From positions 1 to 51,175 of IMG/VR virus record IMGVR_UViG_3300037176_000027: a stretch of 51,175 nucleotides of DNA; one strand, 5' to 3'. Under the pieces are notes generated by a model. The model was not told the DNA's origin, searched no databases, and was given only the letters and a program-made list of their open reading frames with translations. The stretch comes from a virus. Numbering within the stretch: position 1 is the first letter of the stretch; each line of letters opens with the position of its first letter. Positions 28,446-37,763 of the stretch are shown in pieces. The translations under genes and the position numbers were made by a program.

Positions 28446-31400
28446 ATGGCCGAAGGATTCCGGATTGCCACGGCGTATGTGCAGGTCAGCCCGGACACGG
28501 ACGGCTTCAAAGAGGAGCTGGAGGAAAAGCTCGAAGAGGCCACTGCCGGGGTTGAGGCCAAGGTCAAGATCGGCGCCGACACCGACGATCTGGACGCCAA
28601 GGTCAGCGAGGCCAAGGGCAAGGTCGACGACCTCAGCGGGAAGACCGCCCGGCCTCGCGCGGACCTGGACGACGCGGACCTGACCGGGAAGGTCGACGAC
28701 GCCAAGGCCAAGCTCGATGACCTCGATTCCAAGACCGCCCGCCCCCGCGCCGATCTCGATGACGGCGATCTCAGGACTAAGGCCGACGACGCTAACGCCA
28801 AGCTCGACGACCTTGATTCCAGGTCAGCGCGGCCTCGCCTGGACCTGGAAGACGCCGATTTCGACGCCAAGATGGACGCGGCAGAGGCCCGTCTCGCGGC
28901 GTTCAACAGCCAGTCGGCCAGCGCCAATCTAGGCGGATCCGGCGGCGGCTCTGGCGGTGGGGGCGGGGCCGGCGAAGGCGGCGGCGGTGAGGGCGGCAGT
29001 CTCCTCGGCCTGGCCGCGATCGGCGGCGGAATGCTCATGCCGGGCCTGGCCGGTGCAGCGACCGGTATGGGCCTCCTCGCCGGGGTCGGCGGTCTCGCGT
29101 TCGGCGGCATCGGGAAGGCCCTGTCCGCGGCGCACCAGGCCAGCGAGAACGTCGGCCTGACCGGCGCCCAGATGGCGTCCACGCAGTTCAGTAATTCGGT
29201 CGCGGTCCAGCAGGCGCAGCAGTCGATCGGTGTCGCGCACGAGCAGGCCGCCCAGGACGCGATCACGTCGGCGCAGTCGATCGAGCAGGCCGAGATGAAT
29301 TTGGCCAGCGTCGAACGGAACGCGGCAGCATCGCAGGTCCAGGCGCTCCAGTCCGTCACCCAGGCTCAGCAGGGCGTCCAGCAGGCCAACTACGGGCTCA
29401 GCGAAGCCCAGTACAACCTGACTCAGGCGTGGGTCACGGCCCGGGAAACGATCGTCCAGCTGAACGACCAGCTCGCCGACTCCAACATCAGTGTCCAGGC
29501 CGCGCAGCTGGCGATACAGCAGGCGACCTACAACCAGATGCTCGTCGATCAGAACGCTTATTCGACGAGCATCAACCGGGCGCAGGCGGCGCTCGCGATC
29601 GTGCAGGCGCAGCAGCAGCTCAAGGACGCCCAGGATCAGGCAACCGACGCGCAGACCGCCGCGAACCTGGCCAACAAGCAAGGCGTCGCCGGCAGCCAGG
29701 AAGTCATCCAGGCCAAGCAGGCTGTGACCGCCGCGCAGTACGCCCAGACCGACTCCCAGATGCAGTACGCGGACGCGCAACGGAACCTGACCAACACCGA
29801 GCTGAACAACGCGGCGCAGGTCAAAGAAGCGCAAATGCAGGTGTCGGCGGCCCAGGAGCAGGCCGCCTACACGCAGATGCGGGACGCGCAGAACGTCTCG
29901 ATCGCGCAGCTCAACCTGACGAACACGCTGAAGGAGCAGCAGCTTCAGTGGGCGGCCACCCTGTCGACCAGCAACCAGGCCGCTAACGAGTTCCAGAAGT
30001 ACATGGGCCGGCTGACCCCGGCCGGCCGGGCGTTCGTTAACCAGATCCTCGGCATGAAGGGCGCGTTCCGGGCCCTCGAAGACGCCGCACAGACCGCGGT
30101 CCTGCCCGGGTTCACGGTCTGGCTAGACGGCATCGCCAAGCTGCTGCCCACCGTCGACCAGGGCGTATCCCGCATGGGTAACGCCATGAGCAGCGCCTTC
30201 GGGGCATTCGGCAAGCAAATGCAGACCCCCGCGTTCGCGCACGTCCTCGACGGGCTGATCAGCAACGGGATCCAGTTCGCCAACATCGTCCTGCCCGCGT
30301 TCGCACAGTTCATCCAAGAGCTAGCCCGGATCGGGTCGGCGCCGGGCGCGGTAACCGGGCTGGCTAACCTCCTGGCCGGGTTCGCACACGGGCTCACCGG
30401 TCTCGCGGCCGGGCTCGCCCCGTACACGAAGCAAATCAACCAGTTCCTCACCGCCGCCGGGCACGTCATCGCCGCAATCGGGCCGCCCCTGGGCCGCATG
30501 ATCGGCCTGATAGCCCAGGTGCTCACGCCGCTGACCCACATCCTGAGCGCCCACCCGAACGGCGCGCTCGCCAAGGCCATCGGTGACGTTCTGGCCGGCC
30601 TGATCGCGATCAAGGGGCTCCAGAAGGTTCTCCCGGACTTCATCGCCAAGCCGCTAGCCGAGCTGGCCAAGACGGGGGCCGGGAAGCTGCTATCGCCCTT
30701 CACGGCCGCGGGGAAGGCCCTGCCGGGCGTGGTGAAGGAGACATTCGGGCCGGCCCTGTCCAGCGCCGGGCAGGCAATCTCCGGGTTCGCTTCCAGCGCG
30801 GCCGGGACCATCGCCGGTTTCGGTTCCAAATTCGGCTCGACCATGGCCAACGCCGGATCTTCAGTGGGCGCGTTCGTCGTCGACTATGCGTTCCGGATCC
30901 GGGACGCCATGATCGCGACCGGCGCATGGATCGCGGAGCATGCCGTAGCCACCGCCGCGTTCATCGCGCAGAACATCGCCGAGGCCGCATCGGCGACGGC
31001 CGCGTTCGTCGCGGAAAACCTGGCGACTCTCGGCATCGCCGCCGGCATCGCCCTGCTGGTGGCCGGGATCGTGCTCTTGGCGACCCACTGGAAGCAGGTC
31101 TTCACCGACGTCAAGAACTGGACCCTCGATGTCTGGCACAACGTGCTGGACCCGTTTTTCCAGACGGTAGGGACGCTGGCGCTCGATTTTTACCGCGAGC
31201 AGATTTACCCGATGTGGCAGGGGATCGACACCGCATTCCACGCTATCGCGACCGTTGTGACGTGGCTGTGGGACGACGTGCTCGCCCCGTGGATCTCAGA
31301 CACCCGGGAAGGCTTTACACAGCTGGTCAGCGACCTGGGCCGTATCTGGGGCGGGATGGAATCCGTCTTCAAAACGCCGGTGAATTTTTTGATCTCGACC

Positions 31401-32687
31401 GTTTATGACGACGGGATCCTGAAGCTCTGGAATGACGTTGTTGGCGCGATCGGGCTCGGGTCGCTGAAACTGCCGAAGATTAGCCCGCTCGCGGCTGGTG
31501 GCGTCATCCCCGGCTATTCGCCGGGCCACGACACGGTACCGGCGATGCTGTCACCCGGTGAAAGTGTCCTGACCCCGCAGGCCACGAAGGCGATCGGGCC
31601 CGGCACGGTCCACGCCCTGAACAAGCAGTACCCGCCGAACAGCTCGACGGGCAGTCAGGGCAGTTCGCCGGGGAGCCAGGGCAGCAGCGGCGGTCATCTC
31701 GGGAAGATGGTCACCCGCGAGGTCCGCCGGCATGCGATGCGGCTGGGGGAGCACGCGGCCGGGTTTTCCGGCGGTGGTGTCCTCGGCGACATCGGCAGCG
31801 CGGTTACCGGCCTCGGGCACGCGATCATGTCCGGCGCCAAGTTCACGGCCGAGTTCGCCACCGACCCGGCCAAGGCGGTATCTGACCTGCTGTCCGGTGC
31901 GGTCGGGACGAACGCCACCGGGGATCTGGGCAAGGTCATGACCGGTATCCCAGCGGCCATGGTCAAGGACATCGGCCACGCCGTGATGAACGCGATCGGC
32001 GGCGGGACAGGGAAGTTGCCGGGAGGTGGCTCCAGCGCGGTTGGTGGTCTTCCGGAGAACTGGAAGACGATCGCGAGCTACCTCGCCGCGAACGGGTTCA
32101 CGAAGTTCGCCGCGGCGGGCGTCGCGGGGAACATCGACGCCGAGTCGAGCGGCAACCCGGAACAGCTGGAGATCGGCGGTGGCGGCGGTGGCGGCCTGAT
32201 CCAGTGGACGCCTTACCCGCCCGGCTACATCACGGGAGACGTGCAGGCGGACCTGATGACGCAGTTGCAGGCGATCCTGTCGTGGGGCGGCGGCCCGTCG
32301 CTGGTGAACCGGGCGACGTCCCCGTCGAATGCGGCGCTGCTGTACCAGGACTATTACGAGAAGCCGGCGAACCTGTCGGCGACGCTGCCTCAGCGCATGT
32401 CTTCCGCGAACGCGGTCTACCGGGCGATGGGCTGGGGGTCGTTCGACTCGGGCGGCTGGCTGATGCCAGGGATGGGGCCGGTCAACCAGCTCACCCAGCC
32501 CGAGGCGGTTCTGACACCGCAGCAGTCGCAAGCGCTGATCGAGCTTGCCAGCAGCGCACGCCGGGGAGGTGACGGCGCGACCGCGCAACCGCAGGTCGTG
32601 CAGAACTTCATCGGGACGCAGCTGCCGACCCCGGAGCAGCAGGCGCAGATGCGACGTGACCTGGCCATGTCGCTCAGCGGTGTGTGA
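28446..32687 (+). CDS. Tape measure protein with C-terminal tail lysozyme domain, 1413 aa
   Basis: Sets tail length and enters the cell envelope. N-terminus with three near-repeats of about 38 residues (KVDDAKAKLDDLDSKTARPR, then ADLDDADL; residues about 50-155), then a Gly-rich patch, a long Gln/Ala-rich helical region (about 240-510), and membrane segments in the middle (e.g. GIAAGIALLVAGIVLLATHW, about 862-881). At about 1205-1330 is a tail lysozyme-like domain (KFAAAGVAGNIDAESSGNPEQ, then LIQWTPYPPGY, with Glu in DAESSG as likely catalytic residue). It starts at ATG 28446 after the chaperones. Confidence 0.93.
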   Translation: MAEGFRIATAYVQVSPDTDGFKEELEEKLEEATAGVEAKVKIGADTDDLDAKVSEAKGKVDDLSGKTARPRADLDDADLTGKVDDAKAKLDDLDSKTARPRADLDDGDLRTKADDANAKLDDLDSRSARPRLDLEDADFDAKMDAAEARLAAFNSQSASANLGGSGGGSGGGGGAGEGGGGEGGSLLGLAAIGGGMLMPGLAGAATGMGLLAGVGGLAFGGIGKALSAAHQASENVGLTGAQMASTQFSNSVAVQQAQQSIGVAHEQAAQDAITSAQSIEQAEMNLASVERNAAASQVQALQSVTQAQQGVQQANYGLSEAQYNLTQAWVTARETIVQLNDQLADSNISVQAAQLAIQQATYNQMLVDQNAYSTSINRAQAALAIVQAQQQLKDAQDQATDAQTAANLANKQGVAGSQEVIQAKQAVTAAQYAQTDSQMQYADAQRNLTNTELNNAAQVKEAQMQVSAAQEQAAYTQMRDAQNVSIAQLNLTNTLKEQQLQWAATLSTSNQAANEFQKYMGRLTPAGRAFVNQILGMKGAFRALEDAAQTAVLPGFTVWLDGIAKLLPTVDQGVSRMGNAMSSAFGAFGKQMQTPAFAHVLDGLISNGIQFANIVLPAFAQFIQELARIGSAPGAVTGLANLLAGFAHGLTGLAAGLAPYTKQINQFLTAAGHVIAAIGPPLGRMIGLIAQVLTPLTHILSAHPNGALAKAIGDVLAGLIAIKGLQKVLPDFIAKPLAELAKTGAGKLLSPFTAAGKALPGVVKETFGPALSSAGQAISGFASSAAGTIAGFGSKFGSTMANAGSSVGAFVVDYAFRIRDAMIATGAWIAEHAVATAAFIAQNIAEAASATAAFVAENLATLGIAAGIALLVAGIVLLATHWKQVFTDVKNWTLDVWHNVLDPFFQTVGTLALDFYREQIYPMWQGIDTAFHAIATVVTWLWDDVLAPWISDTREGFTQLVSDLGRIWGGMESVFKTPVNFLISTVYDDGILKLWNDVVGAIGLGSLKLPKISPLAAGGVIPGYSPGHDTVPAMLSPGESVLTPQATKAIGPGTVHALNKQYPPNSSTGSQGSSPGSQGSSGGHLGKMVTREVRRHAMRLGEHAAGFSGGGVLGDIGSAVTGLGHAIMSGAKFTAEFATDPAKAVSDLLSGAVGTNATGDLGKVMTGIPAAMVKDIGHAVMNAIGGGTGKLPGGGSSAVGGLPENWKTIASYLAANGFTKFAAAGVAGNIDAESSGNPEQLEIGGGGGGGLIQWTPYPPGYITGDVQADLMTQLQAILSWGGGPSLVNRATSPSNAALLYQDYYEKPANLSATLPQRMSSANAVYRAMGWGSFDSGGWLMPGMGPVNQLTQPEAVLTPQQSQALIELASSARRGGDGATAQPQVVQNFIGTQLPTPEQQAQMRRDLAMSLSGV

Positions 32688-32731
32688 CCGGTCCCTCTCC
32701 CTCTTTCCGCGCATACGGGAGGTGGTGACCG

Positions 32732-33973
32732 GTGACAACTGTCGCTGCCGGTAACCCGGTGACGCTGTACCTCGATTTCTTCAACGAAGAGAACGGGGTC
32801 CTGACCGATCCGGATGCGGTGCAGCTGGACATCACCTACGGCCAGCAGGTCGGGCTAGCCCCGGACATCGCGGGCCCGATCCTCTACCAAGGCGCGGCCA
32901 CAGCGACCCCGGGGCAGGTGTGGCGGATCGCCGAAGGCCAGTACGCATTCATCTGGCCGGTGCCGTACGACGCATCCCAGGGCGTCTATGTGGCCAACTG
33001 GAGTGTCGTGTTCGACGGCGACACGTTCCTGGCGGTCGAGAACTTCACCGTCCAGGGCGGTTACACACCGCAGGTGCCTGCCGGGGACGTCGGCTACTGG
33101 ACTGGCAGCCTCGCCTACACGCCTTCGGCGGGCACCCCGGCCCAGCCGGTCACCATCGATTTCGGGGCTGTCGACGGCAACGGCATCTGCTGGCTGTGGC
33201 AGAAGCTGGAGGGCTGGGACGGGCCGGACGTGCAAGGCGCTGGGGTGCTCGCGAAATCCGGTGACCACGGCGGCTGGCCGAGCCCGCAGTATTACGCGGC
33301 GCGCACTTTGACGTGGACGATTACTGCGTCGGCGCCGACCCAGGCGCTCCGGGACCTGGCCCGCGCCATTTTGCAGGCCGCGGTGCCGGTCAGTGACCTG
33401 GCGGTGCTCACCTACAACGAGCCGGTCCCGAAACAGATCCAGGTCAGGCGGTCCGGGAAGGTCACCGAAAGCTGCCCGACCCTCGCGGACGTGACCTTCA
33501 CTGTTGGCCTGGTCGCCCCGGACCCCCGGAAATACAGCGTCCAGCAGCAGACATTGCCGGTCACCGCGCCCAGCGTCACACCAGTCGGTATCACCGTGCC
33601 GTTCACCGTGCCGTTCACCCTGCCGGCGCAGCAGGTCGGCGGCAGCGCCGTGGCCACCAACGGCGGCAGCTTCGAGACCAGGCCGGTTATCACGATCACC
33701 GGGCCGGTCACGTCCCCGTCGCTGACGAACGTCACCACCGGCCAGACCGTCTCGTGGACAGGCCTGGTGGTCCCCGTCGGCGGGATCCTGGTCGCCGACT
33801 TCAGCGTCCAGCAAGCCCAGTTGTCGCTGACCGGCACGAACCCGTCGTACCGGCCAGCGGACCCGTTCTCGTCCTGGTGGACGCTCCCGCCCGGCCCTTC
33901 AACGATCCAGCTCGGCGGCAACGCCGACCCGGGCGCTTCCGCTCAAATCGCCTGGCAGGACGCCTGGATATGA
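32732..33973 (+). CDS. Distal tail protein (Dit-like, siphovirus tail component), 413 aa
   Basis: GTG 32732. Residues 1-115 are a beta domain (TLYLDFFNEENGVLTD, QYAFIWPVPYDASQGVYVANW) resembling Ig/BppU extensions. From about 135 the Dit core appears: IDFGAVDGNGICWLWQKLEGWDGPDVQ, then YYAARTLTWTITASAPT, LTYNEPVPKQIQVRRSG. C-terminal Ig-like sheets follow. It would form the ring at the tail tip below the tube. Order after the tape measure supports it. Confidence 0.82.
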   Translation: MTTVAAGNPVTLYLDFFNEENGVLTDPDAVQLDITYGQQVGLAPDIAGPILYQGAATATPGQVWRIAEGQYAFIWPVPYDASQGVYVANWSVVFDGDTFLAVENFTVQGGYTPQVPAGDVGYWTGSLAYTPSAGTPAQPVTIDFGAVDGNGICWLWQKLEGWDGPDVQGAGVLAKSGDHGGWPSPQYYAARTLTWTITASAPTQALRDLARAILQAAVPVSDLAVLTYNEPVPKQIQVRRSGKVTESCPTLADVTFTVGLVAPDPRKYSVQQQTLPVTAPSVTPVGITVPFTVPFTLPAQQVGGSAVATNGGSFETRPVITITGPVTSPSLTNVTTGQTVSWTGLVVPVGGILVADFSVQQAQLSLTGTNPSYRPADPFSSWWTLPPGPSTIQLGGNADPGASAQIAWQDAWI

Positions 33974-34039
33974 CCCGTGCGGTCGCCGACCGCACGGCGC
34001 GCTGCCTCACGCAATCCCGATTGAATGGAGGTGGCGCGG

Positions 34040-35110
34040 GTGACCATGCCCAGCATCAACCTCGGTTTCTGCTTGTGGCTGGACGGTGAAACGTTCAACG
34101 CCCTGCTCGGCCGCACGTTCGGCATCGGCCCAACCTGGCTCAACAGCGGCCCACCCAACCAGGTCCACCAAGGCGTCATCCCTGGATCGGGTGAGCTGGC
34201 CGTCACACCTGGCGCCGGGATGACCGTGAACGTGGCGGCCGGGAACTGCCTGATCGCCAACAGTTCCGGATCCACGCAAGGCGGCTATCTCGTCGCGATG
34301 ATGACCAGCGGCACACTGCCGGTCGCTGCGGCGGACCCGTCCAACCCGCGGATCGACCTGGTGTGCGCGACCGTCGTCGACAACGGCAACAACACTTCGT
34401 TCGCGGAAGTCCAGATCCTCACCGGCACGGCCGCACCCAACCCGTCCGCGCCTGGGCTGCCCGCGAACTCGCTGTCCCTGTACGAGGTCACGGTCCCGGC
34501 TGGTTCGGCGACGATCACGGCCGGGAACATCGCGTCGCTGGTGAACTTGACGGTCACCGCAGGCGGCATCCTGCCGACCTACGGGCTTACCGGCGGGGGT
34601 GTCCCGGCCGGTTACCCCGGCGCCTACATCCATGACCGGCAATCCGGCCGCCTGGCGCACAACACCCCGTCCGGTGTGCAGCAGCCGCATCTGCTTCCGT
34701 TCGCGCCGGTCACCGCCGCGAAAACCAGCGGCCAGAACATCCTGATCAGCGGTGAGGCCACAGTCCTGTCCGAGACCGTGACGACGGACGGCCAAACGGA
34801 CCTGGAGATCACGATCACCTGGTCCGGGATCGACAGCGCGGACGGTGAAGGTGTCGAGTCGCGGATCCAGATGCAGATTTACATCGACTCGACGCTGGCC
34901 TACCAGGCGTGGATCGACTGCCCGAACGGGGACGGCAACACCCGCTCGGGCGGGTCGATCTTCTACTGCACGGGCGGCCCGCTCGGCAACACACCCAGTG
35001 CGGGCGAGCACACGATCGCATGGAAAGCCCTGGCGTCCGCGTTCAACGGCAACATTTTCGCGTCGTCGATCTCGCCGATGATCCTGCGGATCAGGCCCGT
35101 CTGCCAATGA
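34040..35110 (+). CDS. Minor tail protein, 356 aa
   Basis: GTG 34040 has GGAGG at 8-bp spacing; a nearby ATG (34025) overlaps this RBS and is less likely. N-terminal half: FCLWLDGETFNALLG, GELAVTPGAGMTVNVAAG and VDNGNNTSFAEVQILTG, a repeat-rich beta structure found in actinophage tail-tip proteins. The C-terminal third (about 215-355) looks like a jelly-roll (QTDLEITITWSGID, GEHTIAWKALA). Coupled to the next gene by ATGA. Confidence 0.78.
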   Translation: MTMPSINLGFCLWLDGETFNALLGRTFGIGPTWLNSGPPNQVHQGVIPGSGELAVTPGAGMTVNVAAGNCLIANSSGSTQGGYLVAMMTSGTLPVAAADPSNPRIDLVCATVVDNGNNTSFAEVQILTGTAAPNPSAPGLPANSLSLYEVTVPAGSATITAGNIASLVNLTVTAGGILPTYGLTGGGVPAGYPGAYIHDRQSGRLAHNTPSGVQQPHLLPFAPVTAAKTSGQNILISGEATVLSETVTTDGQTDLEITITWSGIDSADGEGVESRIQMQIYIDSTLAYQAWIDCPNGDGNTRSGGSIFYCTGGPLGNTPSAGEHTIAWKALASAFNGNIFASSISPMILRIRPVCQ

Positions 35111-36324
35111 GCACCGCCTACAAGTACCTTTCGACGGATCTGATCACCGGGGAAGTGCTTTCCGATGCGATCCCGCTGACCGTCCAATCGTGTTCGATGC
35201 AGCTCAACGGGTCCGGGAGCCTGTCCGGCACCCTGAACCTGCAAGAGCTGTACCCGCTGAACGGGCCGTTCGTCGCGGCGCTGGAATGCCGCCGCGCGGT
35301 CCTGTGGGTACTCGCGGACGACTACCCCGTCTGGAATGGGGTGGTGTGGGATTGGCCGGACATGACCCGCGCCCAGGGGAACCTTTCGATCTCCGCGCAA
35401 ACCATCGACTCGGTGTTCTCCCACCGGCTGATCACCGACACTCTCGAATACGCCCAAATCGACCTGTTCACCGTGTTCCTCGACCTCGTGAACTACGGGC
35501 AAACCAAGCAGTCCAGCTACATCGAGACCGGTGTGTCGCCGCCAGCGACCCGGCCGGCCGCCTACCTCGCATACGTGGCGTCCAACGGCGGCATCGCGGG
35601 CCTGGTCTCGCCGCAGAACGTGACGGCCGGGGTGCCGTGGACCGCCTCCTACACCTACAGCGATTTGACGCAGGTCACGGATGCCTGGTCGGACATGTGC
35701 TCGTCGGGGAACTTCGAGTACGTCTTCCAGCCGGGCTTGGATGAGAACGGGAACCTGGCGACATTCGTGCGGCTCGGCTATCAGCAGTTGGGCCGGACAC
35801 TTGGCGAGGCTGGGTTCTCGCTGGTCTATCCCGGCAATGCGATCGACTACGGGTATCAGCGCACCGGCAGCCAGGGCGCCAACTACATCTGGGCGACCGC
35901 GCCGCCGAACGGCGCGGAACTCCAATGGCAGTCCCAATGGCCGCACGGCGCTGACGTCGCTGACCTGGACGCCGGGTATCCGCTGATGGAATCGACGATC
36001 AGCTGGGACGGCTCCTATGTGACCAGCCAGGCGCAGGTGGATTCGTTCGCGGACGGCGAGCTGGCGATCTACACCGAAGGGATGACGATCCCGACGATCA
36101 ACGTCGGCGGCGGCAACTACCCATCGGTCAAGGACATCGTGCTCGGGGACGCCTGCGATTTCGTGGCCACCTCCCCGTTGCATCCCCCCAAAACCAGCGG
36201 CGGCACCGTCCTGCCGGGCTTGCAGGTGCCGGTGCGGATCACCGGGTGGACGCTGTACCCGCCCGGCCCGCAGCAGTCCGAATACATCCAGTTGCAGACC
36301 TCCAGCGTCGACGTCAGCAGCTAG
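35107..36324 (+). CDS. Tail hub/minor tail protein, 405 aa
   Basis: Starts within the previous stop. Landmarks CSMQLNGSGSLSGTLNLQELYP, YPVWNGVVWDW, TIDSVFSHRLITDTLEYAQID, GNFEYVFQPGLDENGN and MTIPTINVGGGNYPSVKDI, IVLGDACDFV resemble the tail hub/gp28-like proteins of actino-siphoviruses (baseplate hub fold, analogous to gp27). It would anchor the tip fibres. No protease or glycosidase motif. Confidence 0.78.
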   Translation: MSTAYKYLSTDLITGEVLSDAIPLTVQSCSMQLNGSGSLSGTLNLQELYPLNGPFVAALECRRAVLWVLADDYPVWNGVVWDWPDMTRAQGNLSISAQTIDSVFSHRLITDTLEYAQIDLFTVFLDLVNYGQTKQSSYIETGVSPPATRPAAYLAYVASNGGIAGLVSPQNVTAGVPWTASYTYSDLTQVTDAWSDMCSSGNFEYVFQPGLDENGNLATFVRLGYQQLGRTLGEAGFSLVYPGNAIDYGYQRTGSQGANYIWATAPPNGAELQWQSQWPHGADVADLDAGYPLMESTISWDGSYVTSQAQVDSFADGELAIYTEGMTIPTINVGGGNYPSVKDIVLGDACDFVATSPLHPPKTSGGTVLPGLQVPVRITGWTLYPPGPQQSEYIQLQTSSVDVSS

Positions 36325-36335
36325 GGGGTGCCGGG

Positions 36336-36644
36336 GTGACGCAGCATGCGCCCACGCTCCAGCAACGTTTCGCGGCCTCGATGGCCAGCCTGCAACGGGA
36401 TGTCCGCAAACTCCAGACCCGCACCGCGGGCATCGATTCAGGGTTCCCGCTGGCCGCGCTGCCCGCCCAGGTCGACCCGGCCTACACCGGCACCGGTGAC
36501 CCGAACGTGCTGATCAACGGTTCGGCCGCGCTGTCCGGCCCATGCCAGCACCTCGCCTCCTACACGCCGGCGGCCGGGGACCAGGTGCTTGTCATCCCGG
36601 TCGGGGTCAGCAAGACGTACGTGATCCTCGGGAAGCTGACGTGA
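36336..36644 (+). CDS. Small tail-tip protein, 102 aa
   Basis: GTG 36336. N-terminal helix HAPTLQQRFAASMASLQRDVRKLQTRTA, then a beta region ending in GDQVLVIPVGVSKTYVILGKL, a small OB/Ig-like domain often seen at the end of tail-tip proteins. Follows the hub gene by 11 bp. Confidence 0.7.
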   Translation: MTQHAPTLQQRFAASMASLQRDVRKLQTRTAGIDSGFPLAALPAQVDPAYTGTGDPNVLINGSAALSGPCQHLASYTPAAGDQVLVIPVGVSKTYVILGKLT

Positions 36645-36672
36645 CCCGCGTGGCCGGGGGGAGGGGGCCGGT

Positions 36673-37089
36673 TTGAGCGCGAGCGGGTACGGCGCGGTCA
36701 ACAAGGTGAACAAGACCGGCGACACCATGACCGGGCCGCTCGACGGCACCTCAATCGTCACCGCGGTCGTCACCCTGGTCTACGCGGCAACGCTGGCCAT
36801 CGACGTGTCACTAGGTGGCCATTTCCGGGTCGAACTCACCGGCAACACGGCTGTAGCCGCCCCGGCCAGCCCCAGCGACGGGCAGAAGATCACCTTCGAG
36901 CTGGTGCAGGATTCGGCCGGCGGCCGGACGGTCACATGGGCTGCGGTGTTCGACTTCGGGAGCACCAGCGGCGTCAGCAACACACCGCCCGTGCTCACCA
37001 CGTCGCCGAACAGGCGGGACCTCATCGGGTTCGTTTACTCCGCCGATCTCGGCAAATGGATGTACGCCGGCATGACGTCCGGCTTCTGA
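36673..37089 (+). CDS. Tail fibre-like protein, 138 aa
   Basis: TTG 36673, downstream of a GGGGGGAGGGGG ribosome site. Residues 9-27 include VNKTGDTMTGPLDG, the hallmark repeat of long and short tail fibres (NKTGDTMTGxL). The C-terminal 100 residues are a beta jelly-roll (HFRVELTGNTAVAAP, KITFELVQDSAGGRTVTWAAVF, WMYAGMTSGF). It probably forms a trimer tip. Ends before a hairpin terminator. Confidence 0.76.
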   Translation: MSASGYGAVNKVNKTGDTMTGPLDGTSIVTAVVTLVYAATLAIDVSLGGHFRVELTGNTAVAAPASPSDGQKITFELVQDSAGGRTVTWAAVFDFGSTSGVSNTPPVLTTSPNRRDLIGFVYSADLGKWMYAGMTSGF

Positions 37090-37114
37090 CCCGCCTCCCT
37101 TTCATCCCCTAGTT

Positions 37115-37145
37115 CAGCCGCCGCGCGCCGCGCGGGCGGCTGTTT
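37115..37145 (+). terminator. Terminator after tail fibre gene 36673
   Basis: CAGCCGCC-12 nt-GGCGGCTG followed by TTTC. GC-rich with a short T-run, so moderately strong. Confidence 0.65.
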
Positions 37146-37183
37146 CGCCATGCCCGGAATCAGCCCCGATGGGAGCCCTTTCG

Positions 37184-37309
37184 ATGCCCGACGACCCCCA
37201 GCCGGCCCCCGGCGAAACGCCCGGCGAGGACACCGCCGCCGCGCCCCCCGTGATCACCGCATCCGGCGGGCTCCGCCTGCCGCTGCCTCCCCGAAAGGAC
37301 GGCAAGTAG
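37184..37309 (+). CDS. Small Pro/Asp-rich protein, 41 aa
   Basis: ATG 37184 with GGGAG upstream; ends 1 bp before the next ATG. Starts MPDDPQPAPGETPGED, ends LRLPLPPRKDGK. Disordered; possibly a linker or chaperone peptide. Support is the spacing, the RBS and the stop-start junction. Confidence 0.52.
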   Translation: MPDDPQPAPGETPGEDTAAAPPVITASGGLRLPLPPRKDGK

Positions 37310-37738
37310 ATGTCTTCGCTCTGGTACGACGCCACCACCGAGGCGGCTGTCAACGCGGTCACGGCGCTGCTGAACGGCAGCTCGCCCTTCGGCCGGATCG
37401 AGATTTATTCGGGTACGCAGCCGGCGCTGAACGGCTCGCTGACCGGCAGCGGTCAGGTACTGCTGGCGACGCTGGCGTTCTCGGCGACCGCGTTCGCCGC
37501 CGCCACCGCCGCTAGCGGGACGGTGACCGCGACCGCGACCACGATCACGTCGGGGACCGCCGCAGCGACCGGCACCGCCGGGTGGTTCGCGCTGGTCACC
37601 TCGGGGGGGACGACGGTCGCGACCGGGACCGTGGGCACGTCCGGCGCGGACCTCAACCTGTCGTCCCTGTCGATCACCTCCGGCGCGACCGTGTCCTGCT
37701 CGGCGTTCGCAATCACCATGTCCGAGACCGGCAGCTGA
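37310..37738 (+). CDS. Phage tail-tip protein, 142 aa
   Basis: RBS GAAAGGACGGCAAG. Starts MSSLWYDATTEAAVNAVTALL, then IEIYSGTQPALNGSLTGSG and repeated Ala/Thr/Gly strands, an all-beta protein recurrent in actinophage tail modules (a small tail protein ahead of receptor-binding proteins). No catalytic residues. Confidence 0.72.
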   Translation: MSSLWYDATTEAAVNAVTALLNGSSPFGRIEIYSGTQPALNGSLTGSGQVLLATLAFSATAFAAATAASGTVTATATTITSGTAAATGTAGWFALVTSGGTTVATGTVGTSGADLNLSSLSITSGATVSCSAFAITMSETGS

Positions 37739-37763
37739 CCGGCGGCACAGAGAGGCAGAGGCC

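Noticed and set aside
34007-36183. Large minus-strand frames opposite tail genes
   Set aside because: These are antisense shadows of high-GC coding DNA; the plus-strand genes carry family motifs and the coupled starts.
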